A stretch of DNA of 64,000 nt from Mycobacterium paraseoulense (GTDB lineage Bacteria; Actinomycetota; Actinomycetes; Mycobacteriales; Mycobacteriaceae), in assembly GCF_010731655.1 (NCBI RefSeq), contig NZ_AP022619.1:682001-746000 (forward strand). The letters are read 5' to 3'. Below the pieces are notes generated by a model. That model did not search any database and was not told the DNA's origin. It was given only the letters and a program-made list of their open reading frames with translations. Each line of letters starts with the position of its first letter. Positions within the stretch are counted from its first letter, which is position 1. The translations under genes and the position numbers were made by a program. This document shows positions 45,337 through 54,672 of this stretch, in pieces.

Positions 45337-46698
45337 CTAGGGCTCGTCGTCGTCGCCGTCCCGGAGCAATTTCTCGGGGTGCTGGAAGGTGTTGGTTCTG
45401 GGTTGACCACGATCCACGTGCGGTGGCGGTATCCATTCCGTGTCGCCCTTGCCGTTCTTGCGGGTGGTCCAGCCGCCGGGCTTGAGCAGACGATGGTGGG
45501 TCCCGCAGGCGAAGGTGAGGCCGTCGATGTCGGTGCGCCGGCATTTGACCCAGTCGGTGACGTGGTGCACCTCCGAGTAGTAGCCGGGCACCGCGCATCC
45601 GGGTGCCGAGCAGCCACGGTCCTTTGCGTACAGCACGATTCGCTGCCCGGGGGAGGCCAGCCGCTTGGTGTGATAGAGCGCCAGCGCCTTGCCTCTGTCG
45701 AAGATCGCCAAATAGTGGCGCGCATGGCGGGCCAGGCGGATCACGTCGCTCATCGGTAGCATGCTGCCGCCGCCGGTGAGGCCCCGCCCGGCGGCGGCTT
45801 CCAACTCCTGCAAGGTCGTGGTGACGACGATGGAGGCCGGTAGCCCGTTGTGCCGGCCCAGTTTTCCCGAGGCCAGCAGGGCGCGGTTCGCCGCCAGTAG
45901 CGCGTCGTGGTTGCGCTGCGCCGCGCTGCGGGCGTCGCGGTCGATCGCCTCTTGGCTCGGTGCGCCGTCCACGCAGGGGGTGTCGTCGAGCGGGTTGCAC
46001 ATGCCGGGGGCGGCCAGTTTGGCCAGCACGGCCTCCACGGTGGCGCGCAGCTCGGGAGTGATGGTGGCGCGCAGCTCGGACATGCCGTCGGGGCCCTGCT
46101 TGCCCAGCGTCAGGCCGCGGCGCCGCGCGCGGTCCTCGTCGGTGTAGGTGCCGTCGGGGTTGAGGCAATCGGCGACGTGATGGGCGAGCTCGGCCAATTG
46201 CTCGGGGCGGTATTGCGTTCCGTGGGTGGCCAGGTCGGCTTCGACGGCGGCGCGGGTGGCGAAGTCCACCCAGCCGGGAAGCTGGCGGAAGAACCGGCGG
46301 ATCACCGCGACCTGCCCGGTGCCGAGCGTGCCGTCGCGTTGGGCGGCGGCGGTCGCGGCCAAGATCGGCTCCATCGGCTCTCCGGTCAGCCCGTGCCTCG
46401 GCCCCAGGTCGGTGGCCTCTTTGATTCGACGGGAGGCCTCGGCGCGGCTGATCAGCGTGGCCTCGGCGATCGCATGGGACAGCTTGCCGCCGAGCTCTTC
46501 CGGTGTGGCCTGGCGGGCCAGGTCGTTGATCAGCGGATGCTCGATGGCCGGCAGCTGCCGGCGCACCTTCTCGCAGCGCGCCAACATGGCCAGCTGCTCG
46601 CGGGTGGCCAAGGCGTCACAGTCATGGCCGATCAAATCTTTGACCGCAGCGTCGATGACGTCGAACGCCGCCGACAACGCCTCCGGATCAACACTCAC
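45337..46698 (-). CDS. 13E12-family DUF222/HNH endonuclease
   Basis: 453 residues. A long helical DUF222 domain (about 10-320) precedes an HNH domain: [21 protein letters not shown], then [10 protein letters not shown], with the Cys pairs and His typical of the REP13E12 family. These are repeated many times in mycobacterial genomes, and some copies serve as prophage attachment sites. The gene appears intact. No flanking direct repeats were found by eye, so I treat it as a family gene and not a proven mobile element. Activity as a nuclease is expected from the motif but rarely tested. Confidence 0.9.
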   Translation of the reverse strand: MSVDPEALSAAFDVIDAAVKDLIGHDCDALATREQLAMLARCEKVRRQLPAIEHPLINDLARQATPEELGGKLSHAIAEATLISRAEASRRIKEATDLGPRHGLTGEPMEPILAATAAAQRDGTLGTGQVAVIRRFFRQLPGWVDFATRAAVEADLATHGTQYRPEQLAELAHHVADCLNPDGTYTDEDRARRRGLTLGKQGPDGMSELRATITPELRATVEAVLAKLAAPGMCNPLDDTPCVDGAPSQEAIDRDARSAAQRNHDALLAANRALLASGKLGRHNGLPASIVVTTTLQELEAAAGRGLTGGGSMLPMSDVIRLARHARHYLAIFDRGKALALYHTKRLASPGQRIVLYAKDRGCSAPGCAVPGYYSEVHHVTDWVKCRRTDIDGLTFACGTHHRLLKPGGWTTRKNGKGDTEWIPPPHVDRGQPRTNTFQHPEKLLRDGDDDEP

Positions 46699-46731
46699 AC
46701 TCCGAAACTATCGGCGCCCACCGACAAAAAG

Positions 46732-46746
46732 CGTCTCGCTGAGACG
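46732..46746. repeat. Short perfect hairpin upstream of the 13E12 gene
   Basis: CGTCTC and GAGACG flank a three-base GCT. It lies in the 117-base gap between the 13E12 gene start and the stop of the DUF1214-like gene, so it could end transcription of the latter, or bind a regulator of the former. Confidence 0.35.
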
Positions 46747-46815
46747 GCTGAAGCCACAGTGACGCAAGTGATTTCGGCGGAAAAACGGGCGAAACAGGCA
46801 CTGGCAATTCGTGAC

Positions 46816-47976
46816 CTAAAGAGCGTTCCGCTCCGCAAAATGACGAGTCCGGGCCTCGAGGGCGCGCCGTCGTTCTTCCGCGCTGATCCGCTGTCGCGGT
46901 CCGAAGTGTTCGCCCAGCTGATCCGCGCGGACGACGGTCAGGGTCGGTGTTGCCGGCTGATGCGGTGCGCTTGCCCGCCACGTCACCACGCCATTGCGAT
47001 ACCCGCGGGCGTCAAGCCAGTTGTGTACGCCGAAATCTTCTGTCGACAACAAGACCCGCACCCGTCCGTCGTCGACTTGGGATTGGGCGAGGTTGAGACT
47101 GGTTTGGCGGGTTTCGAAATCGATCATCTCGCTCCACCGATTGGTCAAGCAGATTCCGACGTACGGCGAACCGGGAGGTATCTCGTAGTCGATCACGAGC
47201 GCTTCGCCGTCCTCGAGTTCCCACGAGATGGGAACGAACCATGCACCAGCCATCGCTGAAGGAGGTTGGAGCGGGGGAATGGCGAAGTTCTTGGGTAGTG
47301 CACCGAACACGCGTGCCGGAATGTCTTTGACCCACATCGTGAATAGCTCGCGGGACGCCAGGAGGTGCGCATCGAAGGCGGCGATGGCCTGGTTGAGTGA
47401 ATCCGGCTCGAGCGGATCGCCTGGGTTCAGGCATTCGAGACGAATAGCGCCCTTGGCCTCATTGTCCCAGTCGCCGAAGGTTTGGTAACAGCAGAACGAG
47501 TCGGCTCCCGCCGGGGGCGGGTACCAGTTCGTGTCGCCCATCTTCTGGCGACTGAAGTAGATCTCGAACCAACCGTCATCACCGACAACGAGTTCTTCGG
47601 ACAGCACCTTCACCGCTTCGGCTTGGTCGTCCCTACCGGCATAGACGCCGAAGGTCGTCTGCGCAGCGGAACCCAGCTTCCCGTGAACGCGGTAGTCGTG
47701 GCCAGCGTCGATACGCGCGGTCAGATACAGCGTGTCGGGGTTGGAGTGGCCCCAGTTCCACGGCGCGTATTGGCCGTTGATGAGTTTGGGCCGCGCGGGA
47801 TCACTACGCAGTTGCAGGCCCATGTATTGGATGTGGCCGACGAGGCGTCCCAGCAAGGCCGCCGCGGCACCGTCGTCGAGATCGCCTTCGGCCAATGCGA
47901 TCTCGAGCAGCTCATCGTGAAGATCTCCAAAGCGTCGCCAGGCCGCACGCAGGAGGTGCTGTGAGTCATCGGTCAC
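46816..47976 (-). CDS. DUF1214-like conserved protein
   Basis: 386 residues from GTG 47976, overlapping the end of the sulfotransferase gene by 11 bases. The frame extends to 48099, but the extra part is a low-complexity shadow. The C-terminal half, with AWFVPISWELEDGEALVIDYEIPP and YVGICLTNRWSEMIDFETRQ, fits the all-beta DUF1214 domain. Middle part: PDTLYLTARIDAGHDYRVHG. Such genes often neighbour sulfotransferases or acyltransferases in mycobacteria. No signal peptide. Function unknown. Confidence 0.75.
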   Translation of the reverse strand: MTDDSQHLLRAAWRRFGDLHDELLEIALAEGDLDDGAAAALLGRLVGHIQYMGLQLRSDPARPKLINGQYAPWNWGHSNPDTLYLTARIDAGHDYRVHGKLGSAAQTTFGVYAGRDDQAEAVKVLSEELVVGDDGWFEIYFSRQKMGDTNWYPPPAGADSFCCYQTFGDWDNEAKGAIRLECLNPGDPLEPDSLNQAIAAFDAHLLASRELFTMWVKDIPARVFGALPKNFAIPPLQPPSAMAGAWFVPISWELEDGEALVIDYEIPPGSPYVGICLTNRWSEMIDFETRQTSLNLAQSQVDDGRVRVLLSTEDFGVHNWLDARGYRNGVVTWRASAPHQPATPTLTVVRADQLGEHFGPRQRISAEERRRALEARTRHFAERNAL

Positions 47977-49225
47977 GGCGGCCCTCGATTCCGTAGAAGT
48001 CGCGGTAGAACTGTAATTGCGGCCACAGCTCGTCGATGTCGAGCCCGTAGTCGGTCGCCTCGTAGATGTTGGGCTTGCGCTTCGCCAGGCCGCGCTCATC
48101 CATGAACACGCTCATCTTGCGATGCACGTCATCGGTGAGTTGGATGCCGAAGAAGTCATAGATCTCTTGTACGCACGACATGGGGTCGCGCACCATCCGT
48201 TCCATCGCAAAATCGATGAACCGCTTCGACTCCTGCGCGAACTGCCGACGCAGCTCGACGTTGCGCGTCAGCATCCTGCCGGTGCGCCACCGCATGTAGC
48301 GGCCATGGTCGTGCCAATCAACGTCATCTTCGACCATGCCGAAAACGGTCCCGGCCAGCTTGCAGCTGGAGGCGACGATCTCGGTCGGCTCGCGGTAGGT
48401 GGTGACGAAGCGCGCGTCGGGGAAGACGGCCAAGATGTTGTCGATGTTCTCCATGTGCGGCGGTGTCTTCAGCAGCCAGCTCTCCTTGGGGCGTAAGCCA
48501 CCGCTCTGCATGTACTGCAACAGCAGCTTCTGTTCCCGGTAGACCCAGGTGAGGTCCTGCCCGGTCAGCCACCGGTCGTAGCCCTGGCAGTTGAACATGA
48601 CGTGGAAAGTCGCGCTGTGGAAGGCATAGGCGTGGAGTAGCGCGCACTCCTGCGCCTCCCACGCGCCGATCGGATGCGCGGCGTCGAGGTCCGGGGCCAG
48701 CGACAGGATACGGCGGATCTGCTTGTCGCTGCGCTTGATTCGCGGGTCACTACGCATGGTGGCCGGATTCAGCGGCGGATGGAGTTCATCGCATTCCCAG
48801 GTGATCGGGTAGCGGAAACGGTCGTCCCGGCTCAGCAGATGGTGGGTGACGGTGGTGCCCGTGCGCGGTGCGCCGACGAGGAAAATCGGCTTCGTGATCA
48901 CTTCGTCACGAATCCCGGGGTGCTGGCGCAGGTGCTCGGTGAACAGCAGCCGCTGGCGCAACAGATTGGTGATGTGCGACGTGGCGAGTATCCGCCCGAA
49001 ACCGTTGAGGCGATCCTCGCTTTCGAGCGATTCGATCAGGCGGTCGAGGCCGTATTCGAAGCGGGGATCACCGAAGTCGGTAAGGCCTCTCGCGCGGCGT
49101 GTGGCCCGATCCATCAACGCGTGCTTGCGCAAGGGCAGCGGATGGGCACCCAGTCGGCGCGCCGCCCGGTAACCGCCATTGAGGATCCGGAAAGGCACGG
49201 GCCTGGGCGGTGAGTCGATCGCCAT
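47966..49225 (-). CDS. Sulfotransferase family protein
   Basis: 419 residues. PAPS phosphosulfate loop FLVGAPRTGTTVTHHLL, the 3'-phosphate strand FVTTYREPTEIVASSCKL, and a helical C-terminus (MSVFMDERGLAKRKPNIYE) match the large mycobacterial Stf-like family (PF13469). The role is transfer of sulfate from PAPS to a hydroxyl, probably of a lipid or sugar. Start ATG 49225 (MAIDSPPRP) is favoured; ATG 49279, inside the divergent operator, would add 18 residues. It is coupled by overlap with the DUF1214 gene and divergent from the TetR gene. Confidence 0.87.
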   Translation of the reverse strand: MAIDSPPRPVPFRILNGGYRAARRLGAHPLPLRKHALMDRATRRARGLTDFGDPRFEYGLDRLIESLESEDRLNGFGRILATSHITNLLRQRLLFTEHLRQHPGIRDEVITKPIFLVGAPRTGTTVTHHLLSRDDRFRYPITWECDELHPPLNPATMRSDPRIKRSDKQIRRILSLAPDLDAAHPIGAWEAQECALLHAYAFHSATFHVMFNCQGYDRWLTGQDLTWVYREQKLLLQYMQSGGLRPKESWLLKTPPHMENIDNILAVFPDARFVTTYREPTEIVASSCKLAGTVFGMVEDDVDWHDHGRYMRWRTGRMLTRNVELRRQFAQESKRFIDFAMERMVRDPMSCVQEIYDFFGIQLTDDVHRKMSVFMDERGLAKRKPNIYEATDYGLDIDELWPQLQFYRDFYGIEGRRDR

Positions 49226-49276
49226 GGTGGGGGAAGCGCCTCCTGGGACCGCGCGATTGGCTACCGCCGCGAAAAA

Positions 49277-49297
49277 CATTACGATCTTAACGTAATG
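49277..49297. promoter_or_regulatory. Palindrome overlapping the TetR start codon, shared divergent operator
   Basis: CATTACG (49277-49283) and CGTAATG (49291-49297) flank seven bases. The last three bases are the ATG of the TetR gene, and on the other strand the first three give the alternative start of the sulfotransferase gene. A bound TetR dimer would cover both starts. TACGAT (49280-49285) may be the -10 box of a leaderless TetR mRNA. Confidence 0.65.
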
Positions 49298-49909
49298 GAG
49301 TCAATAAGCGAGGCTGACGGGCAAGACCGGCGCAATGGCGTGCGGTCACAAGGACGTCCGAGGGACGCCCGCATCGACGAGGCGGTGCTGGCTGCGACGG
49401 TCGAACTGCTGGAAGAAATCGGCTACGCACGACTGACCATCCCGTTGGTCGCCGCACGCGCCGGCGCAACCCCGCCGGCGGTCTATCGACGGTTCCCGAA
49501 CAAGGTCGAATTGGTCTATGAGGCGGTATTTCCGACGCCGCCGAGTGCTGAGCTCCCGTTGACCGGCGATCCGGCCGACGTTGTCCGCACCCTGCTACAA
49601 GCGGCGATCGACCTGTTCAGCCGGCCAGCGGTACATACCGCGCTATCAGGACTCATGGCCGAATTGCCCTCGGAGCCAGGCCTGTCGGCACGCTTGCTCA
49701 GCCGCCTTCAGGGCGGCACGTACCTCTTGCTACAGCGTTACCTCGACGAGGCCGCAGCCGAGGGACGTGCCGCCGGCGACGTCGACGCCCGCGTATTGGT
49801 GGACATGATCGGTGGCACAGTGGTGATGGCGCTGGCCAACGAGCGAGTCCTCGACGACGTGTGGGTTGCGCAGAACACTGCCCTCATCGCCCACGGGCTG
49901 TCCCGATGA
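49295..49909 (+). CDS. TetR family transcriptional regulator
   Basis: 204 residues. N-terminal helix-turn-helix with GRPRDARIDEAVLAATVELL and LVAARAGATPPAVYRRFPNK; the C-terminal ligand domain is of the TetR_C-like type seen with many actinobacterial regulators. The palindrome at its start codon implies self-control and control of the divergent sulfotransferase/DUF1214 pair. It ends 13 bases before the convergent M24 gene. Ligand unknown. Confidence 0.87.
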   Translation: MESISEADGQDRRNGVRSQGRPRDARIDEAVLAATVELLEEIGYARLTIPLVAARAGATPPAVYRRFPNKVELVYEAVFPTPPSAELPLTGDPADVVRTLLQAAIDLFSRPAVHTALSGLMAELPSEPGLSARLLSRLQGGTYLLLQRYLDEAAAEGRAAGDVDARVLVDMIGGTVVMALANERVLDDVWVAQNTALIAHGLSR

Positions 49910-49922
49910 GGTGTCTTGAGCA

Positions 49923-51050
49923 TCAGTCTCGGTCAGACCAGGACGGGCTGGCCGTCATCACCTCCACGCCGTCCTCGGTGATGCGCACGGTGTCACGCCG
50001 GAACACCGCGCCGGCGCCCTCCTGCCAGACGTACCCGGTGATGGCCAGCACCATGCCGGCCTCGAGCTCGTCGAGTTCACCGGCGGCCAGCAATGTTTCG
50101 GACACCACCGGCGGATCGAAGCCCAAACCCAACCCGTGTGCGATCGGCATCGGCGGTATCGGTTCGCCGGCCGCCTGATACGCGCCGAGCAGGTCGGAGG
50201 TGGGCGCACCGGGACGACAGGCCGCAAGCATGTTGTCGTACAACGTGTTCGACCGCCCGAACAGTTTGCGGGTCGGTTCGTCGACCAGGTCGCCGGCCGG
50301 CCAGGTCCGACCCACTTCCGCGACGTAACCATTGGCCAGCGCCCCGGCGGCGAACGCGACCAGATCACCCGGGCGCACCTCGCCCGAATCGCCGCGGCGC
50401 CACGGGTGTTCTTTCGACGTCACCCACGCGGCGTCCTGCGTGGCCGGTGTGCTCACCCCGCCCGCGGCCATCGCCTCCATCATGGCCCCCGCCAGCGTCC
50501 GCTCCGGCACTCCCGGCGTGAATTCGCCCAGCGCGGCGGCCAGTCCGCGTTCGGCGACCCGCAACGACCTTCCCATCGCCACAATTTCGTCAGGCGTCTT
50601 GACGCGCCGCGCCGCCCGCATCGCCGGTTCGGCGTCGACGAGTTCGGCGTGGGGGAACGCCTCGGGCAGCAACGCGGCGAAAGTGGGTGTGATCGCGTCG
50701 GTCCCGACCCGCCGCGCCGTCTCGGCGCCGTCGATCTTCTTTAGCACGTCGATCAGCGTCATCGGGTTCCAGGCCAGTCCGTAGAGGTGATCGTGCCCGA
50801 TCTCCTCCGGAACACCCTCGTCCCACGTGCTATTGAGGTAGATGTCCCCGCTCGCGCGCACCAGCGCGCATATCGGGCCGAACGGCCGCGTCCCGGCGAT
50901 CCACAGCTGCGGTGCGCCGGTGACGTAACGAATGTTCGCCTGCCGCCCGAGCACCAGGATGTCGAGCCCGTGCGCATCCATTTGGGCCAGCGCCCGTTCC
51001 CGGCGGCCCGACCGCAACTCGTACGCGTCGGGCAGAACCTCAGTCGCCAT
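49923..51050 (-). CDS. M24 (creatinase/Xaa-Pro peptidase fold) protein lacking metal ligands
   Basis: 375 residues with the N-terminal creatinase domain (IRYVTGAPQLWIAG) and the pita-bread C-terminal domain. In metal peptidases of this fold the first Asp occurs as LIDxG and the second as SDITRT. Here these read VAFAAG and AEVGRTW, so both Asp are missing, while HGLGLGF keeps the His. It therefore resembles creatinase, which works without metal, more than a peptidase. It overlaps by 11 bases a sister gene that keeps all ligands. Last gene of the minus-strand P450 operon. Confidence 0.82.
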   Translation of the reverse strand: MATEVLPDAYELRSGRRERALAQMDAHGLDILVLGRQANIRYVTGAPQLWIAGTRPFGPICALVRASGDIYLNSTWDEGVPEEIGHDHLYGLAWNPMTLIDVLKKIDGAETARRVGTDAITPTFAALLPEAFPHAELVDAEPAMRAARRVKTPDEIVAMGRSLRVAERGLAAALGEFTPGVPERTLAGAMMEAMAAGGVSTPATQDAAWVTSKEHPWRRGDSGEVRPGDLVAFAAGALANGYVAEVGRTWPAGDLVDEPTRKLFGRSNTLYDNMLAACRPGAPTSDLLGAYQAAGEPIPPMPIAHGLGLGFDPPVVSETLLAAGELDELEAGMVLAITGYVWQEGAGAVFRRDTVRITEDGVEVMTASPSWSDRD

Positions 51051-52275
51051 AAGGGGAATAGGGGTAGTCGGTGATCGGCAGGTAGCCGTCTTCGGTGATC
51101 ACCACGATCTCCTCACTGCGATAACCACCCGTCCCGTCCTCCCACACCACGGGTTCCAGGACCAGAACCATCCCGGGCGGGAAGACGAAGTTGTCGTCGA
51201 ACTCTTCGCCGAGATCCGTTCCGATCATCGGCGCCTCGGCCGGATAGGTGCCGATACCGTGGCCCAGATAGAAATGCGGCAACCACGGTTTGCGGCCGCC
51301 GTTGGCGGCGATCGCGGCGCGCGCCAGATCACCGGAAGTGACACCGGCTTTCGTCACCGCGAGCACCGCGTCCAGGATGGCCCGCCACTGCCGGAACTGA
51401 TCCTGCTGCTTGGCTGTGGGCCGCTCGCCGACCACCCAGGTCCGGCCGAAGTCGGAGCAGTACCCGAGGTAGGTGATGCTGATATCGGTCCAGAGCACGT
51501 CACCGGCGGCCAGCTCACGATCGGTCGTGAGCAGCGGCAGCGCGAGGTCGCCATGCGTCGTCCACACCCCGGCTTCCCGCGAACTGGGCATCACCTGCCA
51601 GATGGCCTCCAGCATGTTGGTGGTGGCGCCCAACTCGAATGCGCGGCGTACCAGCTTGGCCGAAAGGTCGATCTGGCGCACCCCGGGCGCCAGGGCCCGC
51701 TGCACGTCCACCATGGCCTGTTCGGTGATGCGGGCCGCGCGGCGAAGGCAGGACAACTCGTCTCGGGTTTTCACCAGTTGCGCGTCGGCGAGCACGATCG
51801 CCGCATCCGTCGGCACCCCCGCGGGGAACAGCTTGGGGCCGGCCCTGCGCATCGCCCCGGTCAGCTCGTCGACGGCGATATTCGCACCCGGCGGGATCAG
51901 CCCGGCCAGCTCACGCGCGAATTGGTCGACGCCGTGGTCGAATTCAAGGTAGACCGGGCCGTGCAGATGGTCGTCCGGAACCGGCGCCTCCGCGGACGCC
52001 CCGCCGCGGAACGGCATGAACAGGTGCGGATGCTCGTCGTCGGCGAGCACGACCGCGACCGGCCGCTCCACGTGTGAGAGGCCCGCGTCCAGCAGCGGCC
52101 AACTGGCACCCGTCGCGTACCCCACGTAACCGTTCATCAGCAGGACCAGCACGTCGACGCCGTGGTCGGCCATCGCGGACCGCAGCCGCGCCCCGATCTC
52201 GGCACGCATGCGGGCCCGGTCCGGTTCGTCCGGAATCTCGATCACCGAGCCGTGGGTGGTGAGTGAATCGGTCAT
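51040..52275 (-). CDS. M24 family metallopeptidase (Xaa-Pro dipeptidase-like), intact
   Basis: 411 residues. All five metal ligands are visible: Asp in LWTDISITYLG, Asp in YCSDFGRTW, His in LGHGIGTYP, Glu in VLEPVVW and Glu in RSEEIVVIT. The N-terminal creatinase domain holds YVGYATGASWPL. Expected reaction: hydrolysis of an X-Pro-like or other amide bond using two metal ions. It sits one base after the amidohydrolase and overlaps the degenerate M24 gene, so the two M24 proteins may form a mixed dimer. Cytosolic. Confidence 0.87.
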   Translation of the reverse strand: MTDSLTTHGSVIEIPDEPDRARMRAEIGARLRSAMADHGVDVLVLLMNGYVGYATGASWPLLDAGLSHVERPVAVVLADDEHPHLFMPFRGGASAEAPVPDDHLHGPVYLEFDHGVDQFARELAGLIPPGANIAVDELTGAMRRAGPKLFPAGVPTDAAIVLADAQLVKTRDELSCLRRAARITEQAMVDVQRALAPGVRQIDLSAKLVRRAFELGATTNMLEAIWQVMPSSREAGVWTTHGDLALPLLTTDRELAAGDVLWTDISITYLGYCSDFGRTWVVGERPTAKQQDQFRQWRAILDAVLAVTKAGVTSGDLARAAIAANGGRKPWLPHFYLGHGIGTYPAEAPMIGTDLGEEFDDNFVFPPGMVLVLEPVVWEDGTGGYRSEEIVVITEDGYLPITDYPYSPYGD

Positions 52276-52276
52276 C

Positions 52277-53455
52277 TCAGAGCCCCAGGAAATTTCTGAT
52301 GTTTCCGCTGACGACGCGGACCGCGTCCTCGGGACCGACGGCGTCGACCACGGCGGCCAGCGACCGCTCCGAGTAACCGTACGTGCTTTCGTTGTGCGGG
52401 TAGTCGGAGGACCACATCACCTTGTCGATTCCTATCTCGCCGACTTGGGCGAGCCCCAGACCGTCCACCATGAACGACGCGCACATGTGGGTGTCCCAGT
52501 AGTAGCGGACATCGTGTTCGGGCTGGTGCGCGAGCATGTGCCGGTAGGACGCCAGCACATGCTCGGCATCCTGCAAAGCCGGTGGGACCCAGGCGATACC
52601 GCCCTCGAACCAGCCGACCCGCAGCGCGGGATGGCGGTCCAGAATGCCGCCGAAGATGTACTTGGAGAACATCTCCCGGAACGAGTCGATGTTGACCATC
52701 ATGGCCACCGCGACGCTGTTGATCTCGCTCGGGACCTTCGGCTGGCTCTCGCCGATGTGGTGGGTGACGGGCAGGCCCGCGTCCTCGATTTCGTCCCACA
52801 CCGCGCTCATTGCGGTGCCCGAGAAGTCGATGGCGTGCCCGTTGTCGTCGATGCCGGGGCTGATCGGCATCAGAAACGTCTTGAGCCCCAGCGACTTCAG
52901 TTCCGACAGTGTGCGCCGGGTGCCGCGCGGGTCCCACCAGTTGATCAGCCCGACGCCGTAGCAGTGGCCGTCGGAGCCCTCCTGCACCGCGGCGATGTGT
53001 TCGTTGTAGATGCGAAAGATGCGCTCGCGCAGATCCTTGTCGGGGTAGTGGAACAGCGCCAGGACCGCGTTGGGGAACACCAGTTCCTTGTCGACGCCGT
53101 CCTCGGCGAGCTCACGCACGCGGGCATCGATGTTGTTGCTGACCGCGCCGGCCAGGTCGTCGTATTGCATGAGCACCGCGCTGAAATCGCCGACCACCAT
53201 CGACTGCCCCGGCCGGCCGAGCAGGTAGGCGCCGTCCTCGTACCAGATCCGCGGCGCGTAATCCTTGAGGTCGTCGGGAAATTGCTCGTAGAAGATGTCG
53301 TCGGCCACCGAGATGTGGTTGTCGGCCGAGAACACCTCGGTGCCGGGTGGGAGGCCGGTGTCGAATGCCGAAGCGTGACCGCGACGGTGCTTGGGCGCGC
53401 CGATCACACCCTCGGGGTACGGCGTACGGGGTAGCAGCCGCCCCGGGTTCACCAT
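52277..53455 (-). CDS. Amidohydrolase 2 family protein (ACMSD-like)
   Basis: 392 residues. FSADNHISV stands for the first metal motif; VTHHIGES carries the barrel His; VMWSSDYPHNESTYG is the C-terminal Asp motif that defines this amidohydrolase group. It is a relative of the protein encoded at 24184 but in a different operon. The gene overlaps the P450 gene by seven bases and is one base before the M24 gene. With a P450 and two amide-cleaving folds around it, breakdown of a nitrogen-containing or carboxylated ring compound is possible; this is inference. Confidence 0.85.
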   Translation of the reverse strand: MVNPGRLLPRTPYPEGVIGAPKHRRGHASAFDTGLPPGTEVFSADNHISVADDIFYEQFPDDLKDYAPRIWYEDGAYLLGRPGQSMVVGDFSAVLMQYDDLAGAVSNNIDARVRELAEDGVDKELVFPNAVLALFHYPDKDLRERIFRIYNEHIAAVQEGSDGHCYGVGLINWWDPRGTRRTLSELKSLGLKTFLMPISPGIDDNGHAIDFSGTAMSAVWDEIEDAGLPVTHHIGESQPKVPSEINSVAVAMMVNIDSFREMFSKYIFGGILDRHPALRVGWFEGGIAWVPPALQDAEHVLASYRHMLAHQPEHDVRYYWDTHMCASFMVDGLGLAQVGEIGIDKVMWSSDYPHNESTYGYSERSLAAVVDAVGPEDAVRVVSGNIRNFLGL

Positions 53456-54672
53456 GTCACCGGAAGCTCATACAGGCCGTAGGCCAGCGCGTCGTGCTTG
53501 AACGGCAGCTCTTCCACCGGCACCGCGAGCCGAAGGGTCGGGGCGCGGCGCAGCAGGGTGGGCAGGACGATCTGCAGCTCCATCCGGGCCAGCTGCTGTC
53601 CGACGCATTGGTGCCGGCCGTAGCCGAACCCGACGTGCGGGCCGTCCTCGCGGCGCAGGTCGAGCCGGTCCGGGTCGGGGAATTGCCTGCTATCCCAGTT
53701 CGCCGGCGCGACGTCGAGGATGATGCCCTCGCCGGCGCGGATGGTCTCGCCGCCCACCTCGATATCCTCGACGGCGATGCGGCGCTGCCCGGTCTGAATG
53801 ATGCTCAGGTAGCGCATCAGTTCCTCGACCGCGGCGGCGATGACCTTCGGATCGTCGGTGTCGCGCAGCAGGGCCAGCTGGTCGGGATGGTCGAGCAGGG
53901 CCGCGACGCTCAGGCTGATCATGTTGGCGGTCGTTTCGTGCCCGGCGATGAGCACCCCGGTGGCCAACTGCGCCGCCTCGCGCACGCTGAGCTCTTCGGC
54001 GTTGACCCGCTCGGCCAGGTCGGACACCAAATCCTCCGACGGGCTTTCCATCTTGGTTCGCACCAAGTTCGCCAGGTACTTCGCCAGCGATGCGGCGCCC
54101 TGGGCGGTGTCCTCCTCGGTGGCGTAACGGCCCATGCCCCGCTGGGCCTGGCTCTGGAAGAAATCCGCGTCCTCGTAGGGCACGCCCAGCAATTGGCTGA
54201 TGACCAGCGAGGGGACGGGAAGCGCCAACGTGCTGACGATGTCGCCCGGCTTGGGGCCGGCCAGCAACGCGTCGATGTGGTCGTCGGTGATCTTCTGCAC
54301 CGCCGGCCGCAGCGCCTCAACCCGCTTGAAGGTGAACGGCTTCGACAGCATCCGGCGGAATCGAGTGTGTTCCTCGGCGTCGGAGGTGAACACCGAACGC
54401 GGGCGCTTGTGCACCGTCGCCAGCATTCCCTCGTTCCAATGCGGATAGCCCGGCAGCCGGTCGTCGACGCTGGCGCGCGAGTCGGTGAACAACGCCCGGA
54501 TCGCCTCATAGCCGTGGATCAGCCACGGCGTGCTGTCGTCCCAGATCCGCACCCGGCTCAGCTGCTTGTCGGCGTTGAGCTCCAACACCTTTGGCGGCGG
54601 CGCGAACGGGCAACCGGGCGCGCGCGACATCGGGAACTCCGGGATGTCGGTGGCGGTCGAGACGTCGGTCAT
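53449..54672 (-). CDS. Cytochrome P450 (CYP105-like style)
   Basis: 407 residues. N-terminal FPMSRAPGCPFAPPP is typical of CYP105-type actinobacterial enzymes; I-helix LIAGHETTANM, K-helix EELMRY, and haem loop FGYGRHQCVGQQLAR with Cys356 as iron ligand. GAGGAG lies just before ATG 54672. Stop codon and start codon overlap the TetR gene (ATGA) and the amidohydrolase gene, so all are made from one message. CYP105-style enzymes attack varied xenobiotics and polyketides; the substrate is unknown. Confidence 0.92.
   Translation of the reverse strand: MTDVSTATDIPEFPMSRAPGCPFAPPPKVLELNADKQLSRVRIWDDSTPWLIHGYEAIRALFTDSRASVDDRLPGYPHWNEGMLATVHKRPRSVFTSDAEEHTRFRRMLSKPFTFKRVEALRPAVQKITDDHIDALLAGPKPGDIVSTLALPVPSLVISQLLGVPYEDADFFQSQAQRGMGRYATEEDTAQGAASLAKYLANLVRTKMESPSEDLVSDLAERVNAEELSVREAAQLATGVLIAGHETTANMISLSVAALLDHPDQLALLRDTDDPKVIAAAVEELMRYLSIIQTGQRRIAVEDIEVGGETIRAGEGIILDVAPANWDSRQFPDPDRLDLRREDGPHVGFGYGRHQCVGQQLARMELQIVLPTLLRRAPTLRLAVPVEELPFKHDALAYGLYELPVTW

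Noticed and set aside
45337..46698. The 13E12 HNH gene as a complete mobile element
   Set aside because: No flanking direct or inverted repeats or integrase gene were seen; it is listed only as a CDS.
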